This document shows positions 1-5,815 of a stretch of DNA of 5,815 nucleotides, piece after piece. The first letter of the stretch is position 1. Every line of letters starts with the position of its first letter. The stretch comes from Acidobacteriota bacterium (GTDB lineage: Bacteria; Acidobacteriota; Holophagae; Thermotomaculales; Thermotomaculaceae). Under the pieces are notes generated by a model. That model did not search any database. It was given only the letters and a program-made list of their open reading frames with translations, and was not told the DNA's origin. Where the stretch lies: positions 1 to 5,815 of the forward strand of contig JAMOUY010000375.1 of assembly GCA_027067895.1 (NCBI GenBank), read 5' to 3'. The position numbers and the translations under genes are program-made.

Positions 1-50
1 ACCAACTCGCCGTTGTCATACCATTCAATTGTCAATTCTTCAATTTCCAT
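1..50 (-). CDS. Unidentified protein, N-terminal 16 residues only (runs off left edge)
   Basis: An ATG at 50-48 opens a frame that stays open to the window edge and reads MEIEELTIEWYDNGEL followed by Val. It is preceded by a good Shine-Dalgarno sequence, AGGGAG, eight bases upstream of the ATG and inside the end of ymdB. The start overlaps the ymdB coding region by 19 bases (32-50), which points to translational coupling and membership of the same transcript. The visible residues are acidic and look like the start of a soluble protein with no signal peptide. I do not recognise the family and assign no function. The ribosome binding site makes a real gene likely, but the short visible length limits confidence. 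Confidence 0.55.
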   Translation of the reverse strand, partial: MEIEELTIEWYDNGEL

Positions 51-826
51 TGCTCAAACTCCCTTTTTGATTTGAAAAAAATTCTCTCTATTTTTTTGTT
101 TTCCGAAAGGTCAACAATTACCGCAGAAAACCACCAATCCCCCCCGGCAGGCTCAAACCTTTGGGGAAGCCCGGTTATCATTCTCTTAATGGCCGCTTCC
201 TTTTTCACCCCGATTATTGAGTCAGATGCGCCGCACATTCCCACATCCGAGATAAAAAGCGTGCCTTTGGGAAGCATTCTTTCGTCAGCAGTTTGCACAT
301 GGGTGTGGGTGCCGACTACAACGTCAACCCTGCCGTCAAAGTAATTGGCAAAGGCAGCCTTCTCCGCCGTGGCCTCTGCGTGAAAATCAACAAAAACGTA
401 ATCCGCTTTTTTTTCTTCAAGCAGTTTTTCAAGCGTCCTGAAAGGACAGTCAACCGGGGGCATAAAAGCCCTGCCCAAAAGGTTGGTAATAAGCAAGGTT
501 TTGTTTTCGGGCAATTTTTCAATGCGATAGGTGTGTCCCGGCACCGAAGGGGGATAATTTAAAGGCCTTAAAACGTCGGGGTAATCCTCAATAAAATCCA
601 GCGCCGCCTTTTTGTCAAATATATGGTTGCCGGAAGTAAAGCATTTTATTCCCGCCTCCCTCATTTCCCCAATCGTTTCTTCGGTAATTCCGTTTCCGTG
701 TGCAAGGTTTTCGCAGTTTGCAATTGTGTAATCCGGTTTTAACCTTTTAAAAAGGAAAGGCAGGACTTCCTTTACCGAAGCCCTGCCCGTTTTTCCGACA
801 ATATCGCCAATAAATAGAATTTTCAT
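32..826 (-). CDS. ymdB: YmdB family metallophosphoesterase (TIGR00282 type)
   Basis: This is a full-length 264-residue calcineurin-like metallophosphoesterase of the YmdB family. Members studied in Bacillus hydrolyse cyclic nucleotides (2',3'- and 3',5'-cAMP) and affect biofilm and sporulation decisions. The dinuclear metal-site residues are all visible: D8 in the opening GDIVGKTGR block, E39 and N40 (NCEN), N67 and H68 (SGNHIFD), H149 (DFHAEAT), and H174 and H176 (GTHTHVQT). There is no signal peptide, so a cytoplasmic location is expected. The ATG start is chosen because MKILFIGDIVG is the conserved family N-terminus. An AAGG about seven bases upstream, inside the last codons of rny, can serve as ribosome binding site. 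Only three bases separate it from the rny stop, so the two genes are almost surely cotranscribed, as in many bacteria. The physiological substrate here is unknown. Confidence 0.95.
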   Translation of the reverse strand: MKILFIGDIVGKTGRASVKEVLPFLFKRLKPDYTIANCENLAHGNGITEETIGEMREAGIKCFTSGNHIFDKKAALDFIEDYPDVLRPLNYPPSVPGHTYRIEKLPENKTLLITNLLGRAFMPPVDCPFRTLEKLLEEKKADYVFVDFHAEATAEKAAFANYFDGRVDVVVGTHTHVQTADERMLPKGTLFISDVGMCGASDSIIGVKKEAAIKRMITGLPQRFEPAGGDWWFSAVIVDLSENKKIERIFFKSKREFEQWKLKN

Positions 827-829
827 TTT

Positions 830-2395
830 TTACCTTGCGTATTCAATAGCCCTTGTTTCCCTGATAATAGTTACTTTAATCTGGCCGGGATAATCTAATT
901 CTTCCTCAATTCTTTTCGCAATTTCCTTTGAAAGCCAGTAGATTTTATCGTCGTCAACCAATTCGCTGTTAACAATAACCCTGATTTCCCTACCTGCCTG
1001 AATTGCGTAAGATTTCTGGACTCCTTCAAACGAAGAAGCGATTTCTTCAAGTTTTTCAAGCCTTCTGATATAACTTTCAAGAATTTCCCTTCTTGCGCCC
1101 GGCCTTGCGGCACTTAAAGCGTCTGCGGCCTGAACGATAACAGCCTCAACGGTCTTGGGCTCAACGTCTCCGTGGTGGGCGTGAACGGCGTGAATAACCT
1201 CTTCCGACTCGCCGAACCTTTTCAGCAAATCAATACCTATTTCAACGTGCGTTCCCTCAACCTCTTTGTCAATAGCCTTTCCTATATCGTGAAGCAGAGC
1301 CGCTCTTTTCGCAATTTTTACGTTTGCCCCCAATTCATGAGCCATAAACGCTGCAATATGCGCAACCTCTTTTGAGTGCTGCAAAATATTCTGTCCGTAT
1401 GAAGTCCTGTATTTCAATCTTCCGATAAGTTTTATAAGTTTCGGGTGAAGGTCTCCTATACCCAGTTCAAACACGGTGTTTTCACCTTCTCTTTTAATCT
1501 CGGCGTCAAGTTCAAGTTTAACTTTTTCAACAACGTCTTCAATTCTTGCAGGGTGGATTCTTCCGTCTGCAATAAGTTTTTCAAGAGCAAGCCTTGCCAC
1601 TTCCCTTCTAATCGGGTCAAAGGATGAAAGAATTACCGCTTCGGGGGTATCGTCAATTATCAAATCAACTCCGGTAGCCTTTTCAATCGCTCTAATGTTT
1701 CTTCCCTCTCTTCCGATTATTCTTCCCTTCATTTCGTCGTTTGGCAAATCAACAACGGAAACGGTTGACTCGGAAACGTAATCGGAAGCGGATTTCTGAA
1801 TTGCAAGACTGATAATTTCCCTTGCCTTGTTTTTAGCGGTAAATTCCGCCTCTTCTTCCATTTTTCTCAGTTTTTTCACAATACTTTTCTTTGCATCTTC
1901 TTCAAGCAGATACATTAACTCTTTCTTTGCTTCTTCTTTTGTTAAGCCTGCAATCTGCTCCAATTTTTGAGTTTCGCTTGCGATAAGTTTCTGCAACTCT
2001 TCTTTTTCTTTCAAAAGTTTTTCTTCAAGTTGCTTTAACTCCCTCTCCTTCTGCTGCAATTCAAGGTCTTTTTTGTCAAGATAGTTAGACCTCTGCTCTA
2101 AAATATCCTCTTTTTTGTCTAACTTTCTCTCTAACTCTTCAAGATGCCTTCTCTTGCTTTCAAGTTCTCTTTCAATTTTTTCCCTGATTTGCTGTTTAAT
2201 TTCCCTTACTTCAATTTCAGCGCTTTTCTTAATCTGCTCCGCTTCTCTCTTTGCGCTTTCAAGAATGTTTTTTACTTTATGCTCGGCAGAATCAAGAAGT
2301 TGCTTTTCTTTTTTGGATTTATAGGCAATAAAACCTATCAATCCAAGCAAGGCAACAAATAGAACTCCTACTATAACCCACGGTAAAACACTCAT
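830..2395 (-). CDS. rny: Ribonuclease Y, membrane-anchored endoribonuclease
   Basis: This is a complete 521-residue RNase Y, close to the usual family length of about 515-520. RNase Y makes the initiating endonucleolytic cuts in mRNA turnover and in riboswitch and RNA processing, acting at the inner face of the membrane. Domains in order: a transmembrane anchor at residues 5-25; a long charged coiled coil at about 30-200; a KH RNA-binding domain at about 211-275 with the GREG loop at 228-231; and an HD hydrolase domain at about 335-430 with H340, H369-D370 and D425 as metal ligands; then a conserved C-terminal domain ending in the [10 protein letters not shown] and [12 protein letters not shown] blocks. 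The start is set by a strong Shine-Dalgarno sequence, GAGGAGG, five bases before the ATG. The gene begins about 25 bases after the U-tract of the 6S RNA gene and ends three bases before ymdB. Confidence 0.97.
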   Translation of the reverse strand: MSVLPWVIVGVLFVALLGLIGFIAYKSKKEKQLLDSAEHKVKNILESAKREAEQIKKSAEIEVREIKQQIREKIERELESKRRHLEELERKLDKKEDILEQRSNYLDKKDLELQQKERELKQLEEKLLKEKEELQKLIASETQKLEQIAGLTKEEAKKELMYLLEEDAKKSIVKKLRKMEEEAEFTAKNKAREIISLAIQKSASDYVSESTVSVVDLPNDEMKGRIIGREGRNIRAIEKATGVDLIIDDTPEAVILSSFDPIRREVARLALEKLIADGRIHPARIEDVVEKVKLELDAEIKREGENTVFELGIGDLHPKLIKLIGRLKYRTSYGQNILQHSKEVAHIAAFMAHELGANVKIAKRAALLHDIGKAIDKEVEGTHVEIGIDLLKRFGESEEVIHAVHAHHGDVEPKTVEAVIVQAADALSAARPGARREILESYIRRLEKLEEIASSFEGVQKSYAIQAGREIRVIVNSELVDDDKIYWLSKEIAKRIEEELDYPGQIKVTIIRETRAIEYAR

Positions 2396-2400
2396 TTCAA

Positions 2401-2407
2401 CCTCCTC
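2401..2407 (-). promoter_or_regulatory. Strong ribosome binding site of rny
   Basis: On the minus strand the sequence GAGGAGG lies five bases before the rny ATG. It is the strongest Shine-Dalgarno match in the window and fixes the rny start. It lies just downstream of the 6S RNA 3' end and a possible alternative hairpin (2414-2444), so it remains single-stranded in either fold. Confidence 0.8.
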
Positions 2408-2419
2408 ATCTTACGCCAC

Positions 2420-2435
2420 AAAAACCCCGCGAAAC
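2420..2435 (-). terminator. Terminator-like 3' end of the 6S RNA
   Basis: The 3' arm of the 6S terminal stem (GTTTCGCGGGG, 2435-2425) is directly followed by five T on the minus strand (2424-2420). A paired GC-rich arm followed by a U-tract resembles an intrinsic terminator formed by the closing of the 6S RNA itself. The partner arm is far upstream at 2593-2583, so efficiency is uncertain. rny begins about 25 bases later with no clear promoter between, so read-through must be at least partial unless rny has a promoter within the 6S gene. Confidence 0.35.
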
Positions 2436-2593
2436 CGTGTGGCGGCAATGTTTGACCCTGACCTCGTCAGGTGGGCGTCTCGCACTCGGTTCGGGCTTCC
2501 CGATTTAATCAGGCTTGCTCGCCCCCGAATCCTCTGACTCCCTAAAATATGGTGTTGGTTCAAAATTTGCCTGCCATCACGAGTTTCACAGGA
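2420..2593 (-). ncRNA. ssrS: 6S RNA (RNA polymerase regulator)
   Basis: 6S RNA mimics an open promoter, binds housekeeping-sigma RNA polymerase and lowers transcription in stationary phase. The roughly 174-base gap product folds by eye into the 6S architecture. The terminal stem is built from 2593-2583 with 2435-2425 (11 pairs with a few G-U), 2580-2572 with 2447-2439 (one mismatch), and 2564-2560 with 2455-2451. A central bubble follows, with its 5' side at about 2556-2543 and its 3' side at 2472-2457. The 3' side contains a perfect small hairpin, CCTGAC-GAG-GTCAGG (2471-2457), like the one in the E. coli RNA. The closing stem is 2542-2536 with 2479-2473, then 2532-2524 with 2495-2488 (A2530 bulged), capped by hairpin CCTGAT-TAA-ATCGGG (2513-2499). 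The position directly after zapA is a classic 6S location. The 5' end overlaps the zapA stop codon. The 3' stem arm ends in GGGG followed by five T. Exact ends are estimated from the fold. Confidence 0.85.
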
Positions 2594-2891
2594 AATCCCT
2601 TTTATTCAAAGAACCGTCAATCAAGTTAATTAATTCCTTAATCTTTTTGGCGTATTTTAAATCTTCTTCTTTTTTATTACACTCGTTAATTAATGTCAAA
2701 TAGCCGTTAACAAGGACAATTGCCGTTAACAGCAAGACATTGTAAAAATCAATAACTCCGGTTTGAGAGGAAACCTCTCTCATCTTTGCGTCAAGATAAT
2801 TGACTATTTTGTTAACCTGCTCCTCGCTTTCTCTTGAAGATATTCTTAGTTGTTTTCCAAAAATTTCTATGTCGTATGCATTTAGTGCCAT
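2586..2891 (-). CDS. zapA: Cell division protein ZapA
   Basis: This is a 101-residue ZapA, the usual length. ZapA binds FtsZ and cross-links its filaments, stabilising the cytokinetic Z-ring in the cytoplasm. The N-terminal FtsZ-binding head is seen in residues 5-35 (YDIEIFGKQLRISSRESEEQ, then VNKIVNYLDAKM). The helix with the family pattern DFYNVLLLTAIVLVNGYLTL lies at about 48-67, and a C-terminal coiled coil (about 70-95) supports dimer and tetramer formation. The ATG at 2891-2889 gives the conserved N-terminus. A purine-rich AGAGAG just upstream is a modest ribosome binding site. It lies 25 bases after the ZapB-like gene and its stop codon overlaps the start of the 6S RNA gene. Confidence 0.92.
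   Translation of the reverse strand: MALNAYDIEIFGKQLRISSRESEEQVNKIVNYLDAKMREVSSQTGVIDFYNVLLLTAIVLVNGYLTLINECNKKEEDLKYAKKIKELINLIDGSLNKRDFL
2602..2630 (-). promoter_or_regulatory. Possible 6S RNA promoter inside the zapA 3' end
   Basis: On the minus strand TTAACT (2630-2625) and AATAAA (2607-2602) are separated by 17 bases. Each matches four of six consensus positions for the housekeeping -35 and -10 boxes. Initiation about seven bases downstream would fall near 2595, within a few bases of the 5' end predicted independently from the 6S terminal stem. The boxes are weak and the region is AT-rich coding sequence, so the agreement in position is the main support. The 6S RNA could instead be cut out of the long pheST-zapA transcript. 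Confidence 0.3.
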
Positions 2892-2916
2892 TTTTTCTCT
2901 CTTTTACTTTTCAAGT

Positions 2917-3153
2917 TTACTCTTCAAGAAGCCTGTTTACTTTTTCAATCAATCCTTCAACGGTTTTTTCCGCCTCTTTTAATGTTAACATTTTTGAGGC
3001 AAGTTCGCTGTTTTCGGCTTTTAATCTGCTAATTTCCTGAGTTAAATAACTTACTTTTTCGTTTAAAGAACGAATTTGGCTTTTTAAAGACTTGTTCTGC
3101 TCAACAACATTTGTCAGTTTTTGCTCTAACTCTTTTAACAAATCAGCAATCAT
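2917..3153 (-). CDS. Small coiled-coil protein, ZapB-like cell division factor
   Basis: This is a 78-residue protein that is essentially one continuous coiled coil with leucine, isoleucine or valine at heptad spacing from residue 5 to the end. It is rich in Lys, Glu, Gln and Asn and has no Cys, Pro, Trp or His. It has no signal peptide or membrane segment. Small proteins of this type directly before zapA are commonly annotated as ZapB-like. In E. coli, ZapB is an all-coiled-coil Z-ring partner that binds ZapA, but E. coli zapB is not next to zapA. The assignment here rests on composition and on adjacency to zapA, because coiled coils diverge too much to trust similarity alone. The start codon overlaps the pheT stop by four bases (ATGA), which implies translational coupling; GGAG lies ten bases upstream. 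Confidence 0.7.
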   Translation of the reverse strand: MIADLLKELEQKLTNVVEQNKSLKSQIRSLNEKVSYLTQEISRLKAENSELASKMLTLKEAEKTVEGLIEKVNRLLEE

Positions 3154-5195
3154 CTTAATTCTGCTCCAAATTTTTCAATAATTTCCTTGATAATTTTTTC
3201 ATGCAATTGATTTACCTCTTCGCTGTTTAAGGTCCTGTCTTCCGCCTGAAAAACAAAATTTAAAGCAATGCTTACCTTGCCTTTGGGGATTCCCTTTCCC
3301 TCATACCTGTCAAAAAGTTTGAAATCAATCAAATAGGGAATGTTCAACGATTTTATCACATTTTCAATATCGGCAAATCTCACGGTTTTGTCAATAAGGA
3401 AGGCGGAATCCCTTTCAACCTTTGGAAACAAACTAAACGGTTTAAACTTAAATTCCTTCAATCCGCAGGAAATCAGCCTTTCAATACCCAACTCAAATCC
3501 AACCGCAGGAAAATCAATCTCATAGTGTTTCAAAACCTTTTCGGAAAATTCTCCCAAAACTCCCACGTCTTTTCCGTCAAGTTTAACAACCGCTCCCTTG
3601 CCTTCTTCAAAGCACGGCCAGTCAACCTCTTCAAAATCAGGACTTTTACCCGTAACTCTGTTGCAAATTTCCTCAATAATTCCCTTCAAAAGGTAAAAAT
3701 CAACGTAATCTGCTTTTCCGTTCCAATTCTTATTGTGCTCTCCCAAAACGGCAATTGCGGAAACAAATTCTTCTTCCTTCGCAAGTTCGTCTTTTTTTAC
3801 ATAAGTCTTGCCTATTTCATACAGTCTTGCGTCCCTGTTGCCGTAATTGACATTTTTGGCAAACGGGTAAAACAACGAAGCAAAAACGCTTGTCCTCATT
3901 ACAGACATTGTTTCGGAAAGGGGATTTGATATTTCAACCATGTTTTTTACAGCGGGATTGATTACAAGGTTGTCATTTTTTGAGCAGAAAGAGTATGAAA
4001 TTGCCTCGTAAAATCCGGCTTTAAGCATTTCCTCATTTATTACCGAAATTGTTTTATCCCTTTCACTCTTTGTTTTTCCCGGTGTTACAATCAACGGTAA
4101 AGTTGAGTCAAAATTGTTATAGCCGTACATTCTGGCAATTTCTTCAATCAAATCAATCTCTCTCCATACGTCAACCCTGTAAGACGGCACAAGGTAATCA
4201 AGAAAATCGTCTCCCTCGTTTACAAGGTCAAAGCCAAGGTTTTTCAGAGTTTTCTTGATAAATCCAACCTCAATTCCCTTGCCTAAAATCCTCTTTACGT
4301 TTGAAAGGTGAAGCCTGATTCTTTTAGGCTCATACTTTTCAACATACACGTCAATGGTTTCGGAACACAAAGTACCGCCTGCATATTCCACAATAAGTTG
4401 GGCAGCCCTGTTTGCCGCTTTCTCAAGAATTTCAATATCTGCGCCTCTTTCAAACCTGTAAGAGGAATCCGTATGAAGCGCAAGCCTTTTAGAGGTTTTT
4501 CTTATTGTTGCAGGGTCAAAATAAGCGGATTCAATAACAACATCTGTCGTGTCTTCCCTGATTTCTGAATTTTCTCCGCCCATAATTCCAGCAAGGGCTA
4601 TTCCCCTTTTTGCGTCTGCAATAAGCAAATCGGAAGGATTCAATTCCCTTTCAACACCGTCAAGAGTGGTGAATTTTTCTCCTTCTTTGGCACTTCTTAT
4701 AATTATTTTTTTGCCTTCAATAAACCTGTAATCAAAGGCATGAAGAGGATGTCCCATTTCCCAAAGCACAAAGTTTGTAATGTCAACAACATTGTTGATT
4801 GAACGAATTCCCACAGATTCAAGAAGTTTAACCATCCAGTCTGGCGAAGGACCTATCTTTACTCCCTTAACAACCTTTGCCACATACCTTTTGCACCTTG
4901 TATCCTCAATCTCAACCGAAACAAAATCGGAAGTTTTGCATGAACTATCTTCTTTCACATCAATTGAAGGATACAAAATTTCTCCGTATCCAGATGCGGC
5001 AATTTCCCTTGCAAGACCCAGATAATTCATTGCGTCGGGCCTGTTTGTGGTAATGTCTATATCAAAGACAAAATCCCCGTTTCTCTCTTCAAGAGAATCA
5101 ACGGTAAGCCCCTGCTCGGTAAAAATCTCCGCTATTTTTTCGGGTCCCAATTCGGTTTTTATATACCTTTTTAGCCACTTATAACTAAATTCCAT
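3150..5195 (-). CDS. pheT: Phenylalanyl-tRNA synthetase beta subunit lacking the N-terminal OB-fold domain
   Basis: PheT pairs with PheS in the alpha2-beta2 synthetase that charges tRNA-Phe; the beta chain edits mischarged Tyr-tRNA and helps bind tRNA. This copy has 681 residues against roughly 790-800 in most bacteria. It begins with the B1 core (FSYKWLKRYI) but passes at residues 36-44 straight into the second B1 segment (DIDITTNRPDAMNYLGLAREIA), so the OB-fold, EMAP-like tRNA-binding domain is missing. The B3/4 editing domain (about 95-265) keeps GHPLHAFD with H152, LAGIMGGENSEI, and E222. B5 (about 290-365) ends in SYRVDVWREIDLIEEIARMYGY with D342, D348, E351 and E352. The catalytic-like core follows, then a complete anticodon-binding FDX-ACB domain (about 587-681). 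AGGGAAG, overlapping the pheS stop, lies six bases before the ATG. The frame is intact, so the short form looks genuine and not a result of damage. Confidence 0.96.
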   Translation of the reverse strand: MEFSYKWLKRYIKTELGPEKIAEIFTEQGLTVDSLEERNGDFVFDIDITTNRPDAMNYLGLAREIAASGYGEILYPSIDVKEDSSCKTSDFVSVEIEDTRCKRYVAKVVKGVKIGPSPDWMVKLLESVGIRSINNVVDITNFVLWEMGHPLHAFDYRFIEGKKIIIRSAKEGEKFTTLDGVERELNPSDLLIADAKRGIALAGIMGGENSEIREDTTDVVIESAYFDPATIRKTSKRLALHTDSSYRFERGADIEILEKAANRAAQLIVEYAGGTLCSETIDVYVEKYEPKRIRLHLSNVKRILGKGIEVGFIKKTLKNLGFDLVNEGDDFLDYLVPSYRVDVWREIDLIEEIARMYGYNNFDSTLPLIVTPGKTKSERDKTISVINEEMLKAGFYEAISYSFCSKNDNLVINPAVKNMVEISNPLSETMSVMRTSVFASLFYPFAKNVNYGNRDARLYEIGKTYVKKDELAKEEEFVSAIAVLGEHNKNWNGKADYVDFYLLKGIIEEICNRVTGKSPDFEEVDWPCFEEGKGAVVKLDGKDVGVLGEFSEKVLKHYEIDFPAVGFELGIERLISCGLKEFKFKPFSLFPKVERDSAFLIDKTVRFADIENVIKSLNIPYLIDFKLFDRYEGKGIPKGKVSIALNFVFQAEDRTLNSEEVNQLHEKIIKEIIEKFGAELR

Positions 5196-5205
5196 GATTA
5201 CTTCC

Positions 5206-5815
<610 letters not shown>

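Noticed and set aside
405..416. Run of A residues on the coding strand of ymdB as a programmed frameshift site
   Set aside because: The run encodes Glu-Lys-Lys within an intact, full-length family protein. Nothing in either alternative frame suggests a frameshift product.
1476..1781. A 101-codon open frame on the plus strand
   Set aside because: It is antisense to the KH and linker region of rny. Its Ser/Leu-rich translation is typical of the complement of a Lys/Glu/Ala-rich gene.
2414..2444. The CGCCACA/TGTGGCG hairpin as an ordinary stand-alone terminator
   Set aside because: The T-tract lies inside its loop, not after the stem, so it does not fit an intrinsic terminator. It is reported instead as an alternative to the 6S terminal stem.
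2396..2585. The gap as a riboswitch or leader peptide controlling rny
   Set aside because: The long end-to-end terminal stem, the central bubble and the position after zapA fit 6S RNA better than any riboswitch I know. There is no short reading frame with a ribosome binding site.
3525..3929. A 134-codon open frame on the plus strand
   Set aside because: It lies wholly opposite pheT, which is a clear, conserved gene. Its translation matches no family I know and has no credible ribosome binding site.

Overview
The window is one densely packed minus-strand gene block of a bacterium. It reads right to left as pheS (3' part only), pheT, a zapB-like coiled-coil gene, zapA, a 6S RNA gene, rny (RNase Y), ymdB (metallophosphoesterase), and the first 50 bases of an unidentified gene that runs off the left edge. 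No credible gene lies on the plus strand. Within each gene pair the spacing is a few bases to about 25 bases, or a short overlap. The exception is the roughly 190-base gap between zapA and rny, which is filled almost completely by a structured RNA.

Right side (3150-5815): the two subunits of phenylalanyl-tRNA synthetase. The alpha subunit carries a four-cysteine motif. The beta subunit is only 681 residues because the OB-fold tRNA-binding domain usual near its N-terminus is absent. Middle (2586-3153): two small cell-division genes, a ZapB-like coiled coil overlapping the pheT stop by 4 bases, then ZapA. Positions 2420-2593: a 6S RNA gene recognised from its position after zapA and from a fold with long terminal stem, large central bubble with a small hairpin on its 3' side, and apical closing stem. 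Left side (1-2395): RNase Y with membrane anchor, coiled coil, KH and HD domains; YmdB with all expected metal ligands; and an overlapping partial gene.

The genes serve basic growth functions: tRNA charging, Z-ring assembly, global control of RNA polymerase by 6S RNA, and mRNA turnover. The order zapA-6S-rny-ymdB and the coiled-coil gene beside zapA suggest a lineage around Desulfuromonadota, Acidobacteriota or Deferribacterota. The base composition is moderately AT-rich. I cannot fix the lineage from the sequence alone. I see no mobile element, CRISPR array, tRNA or rRNA. The points most worth a second look are the 6S RNA with its mutually exclusive 3' pairing just before rny, and the shortened PheT.
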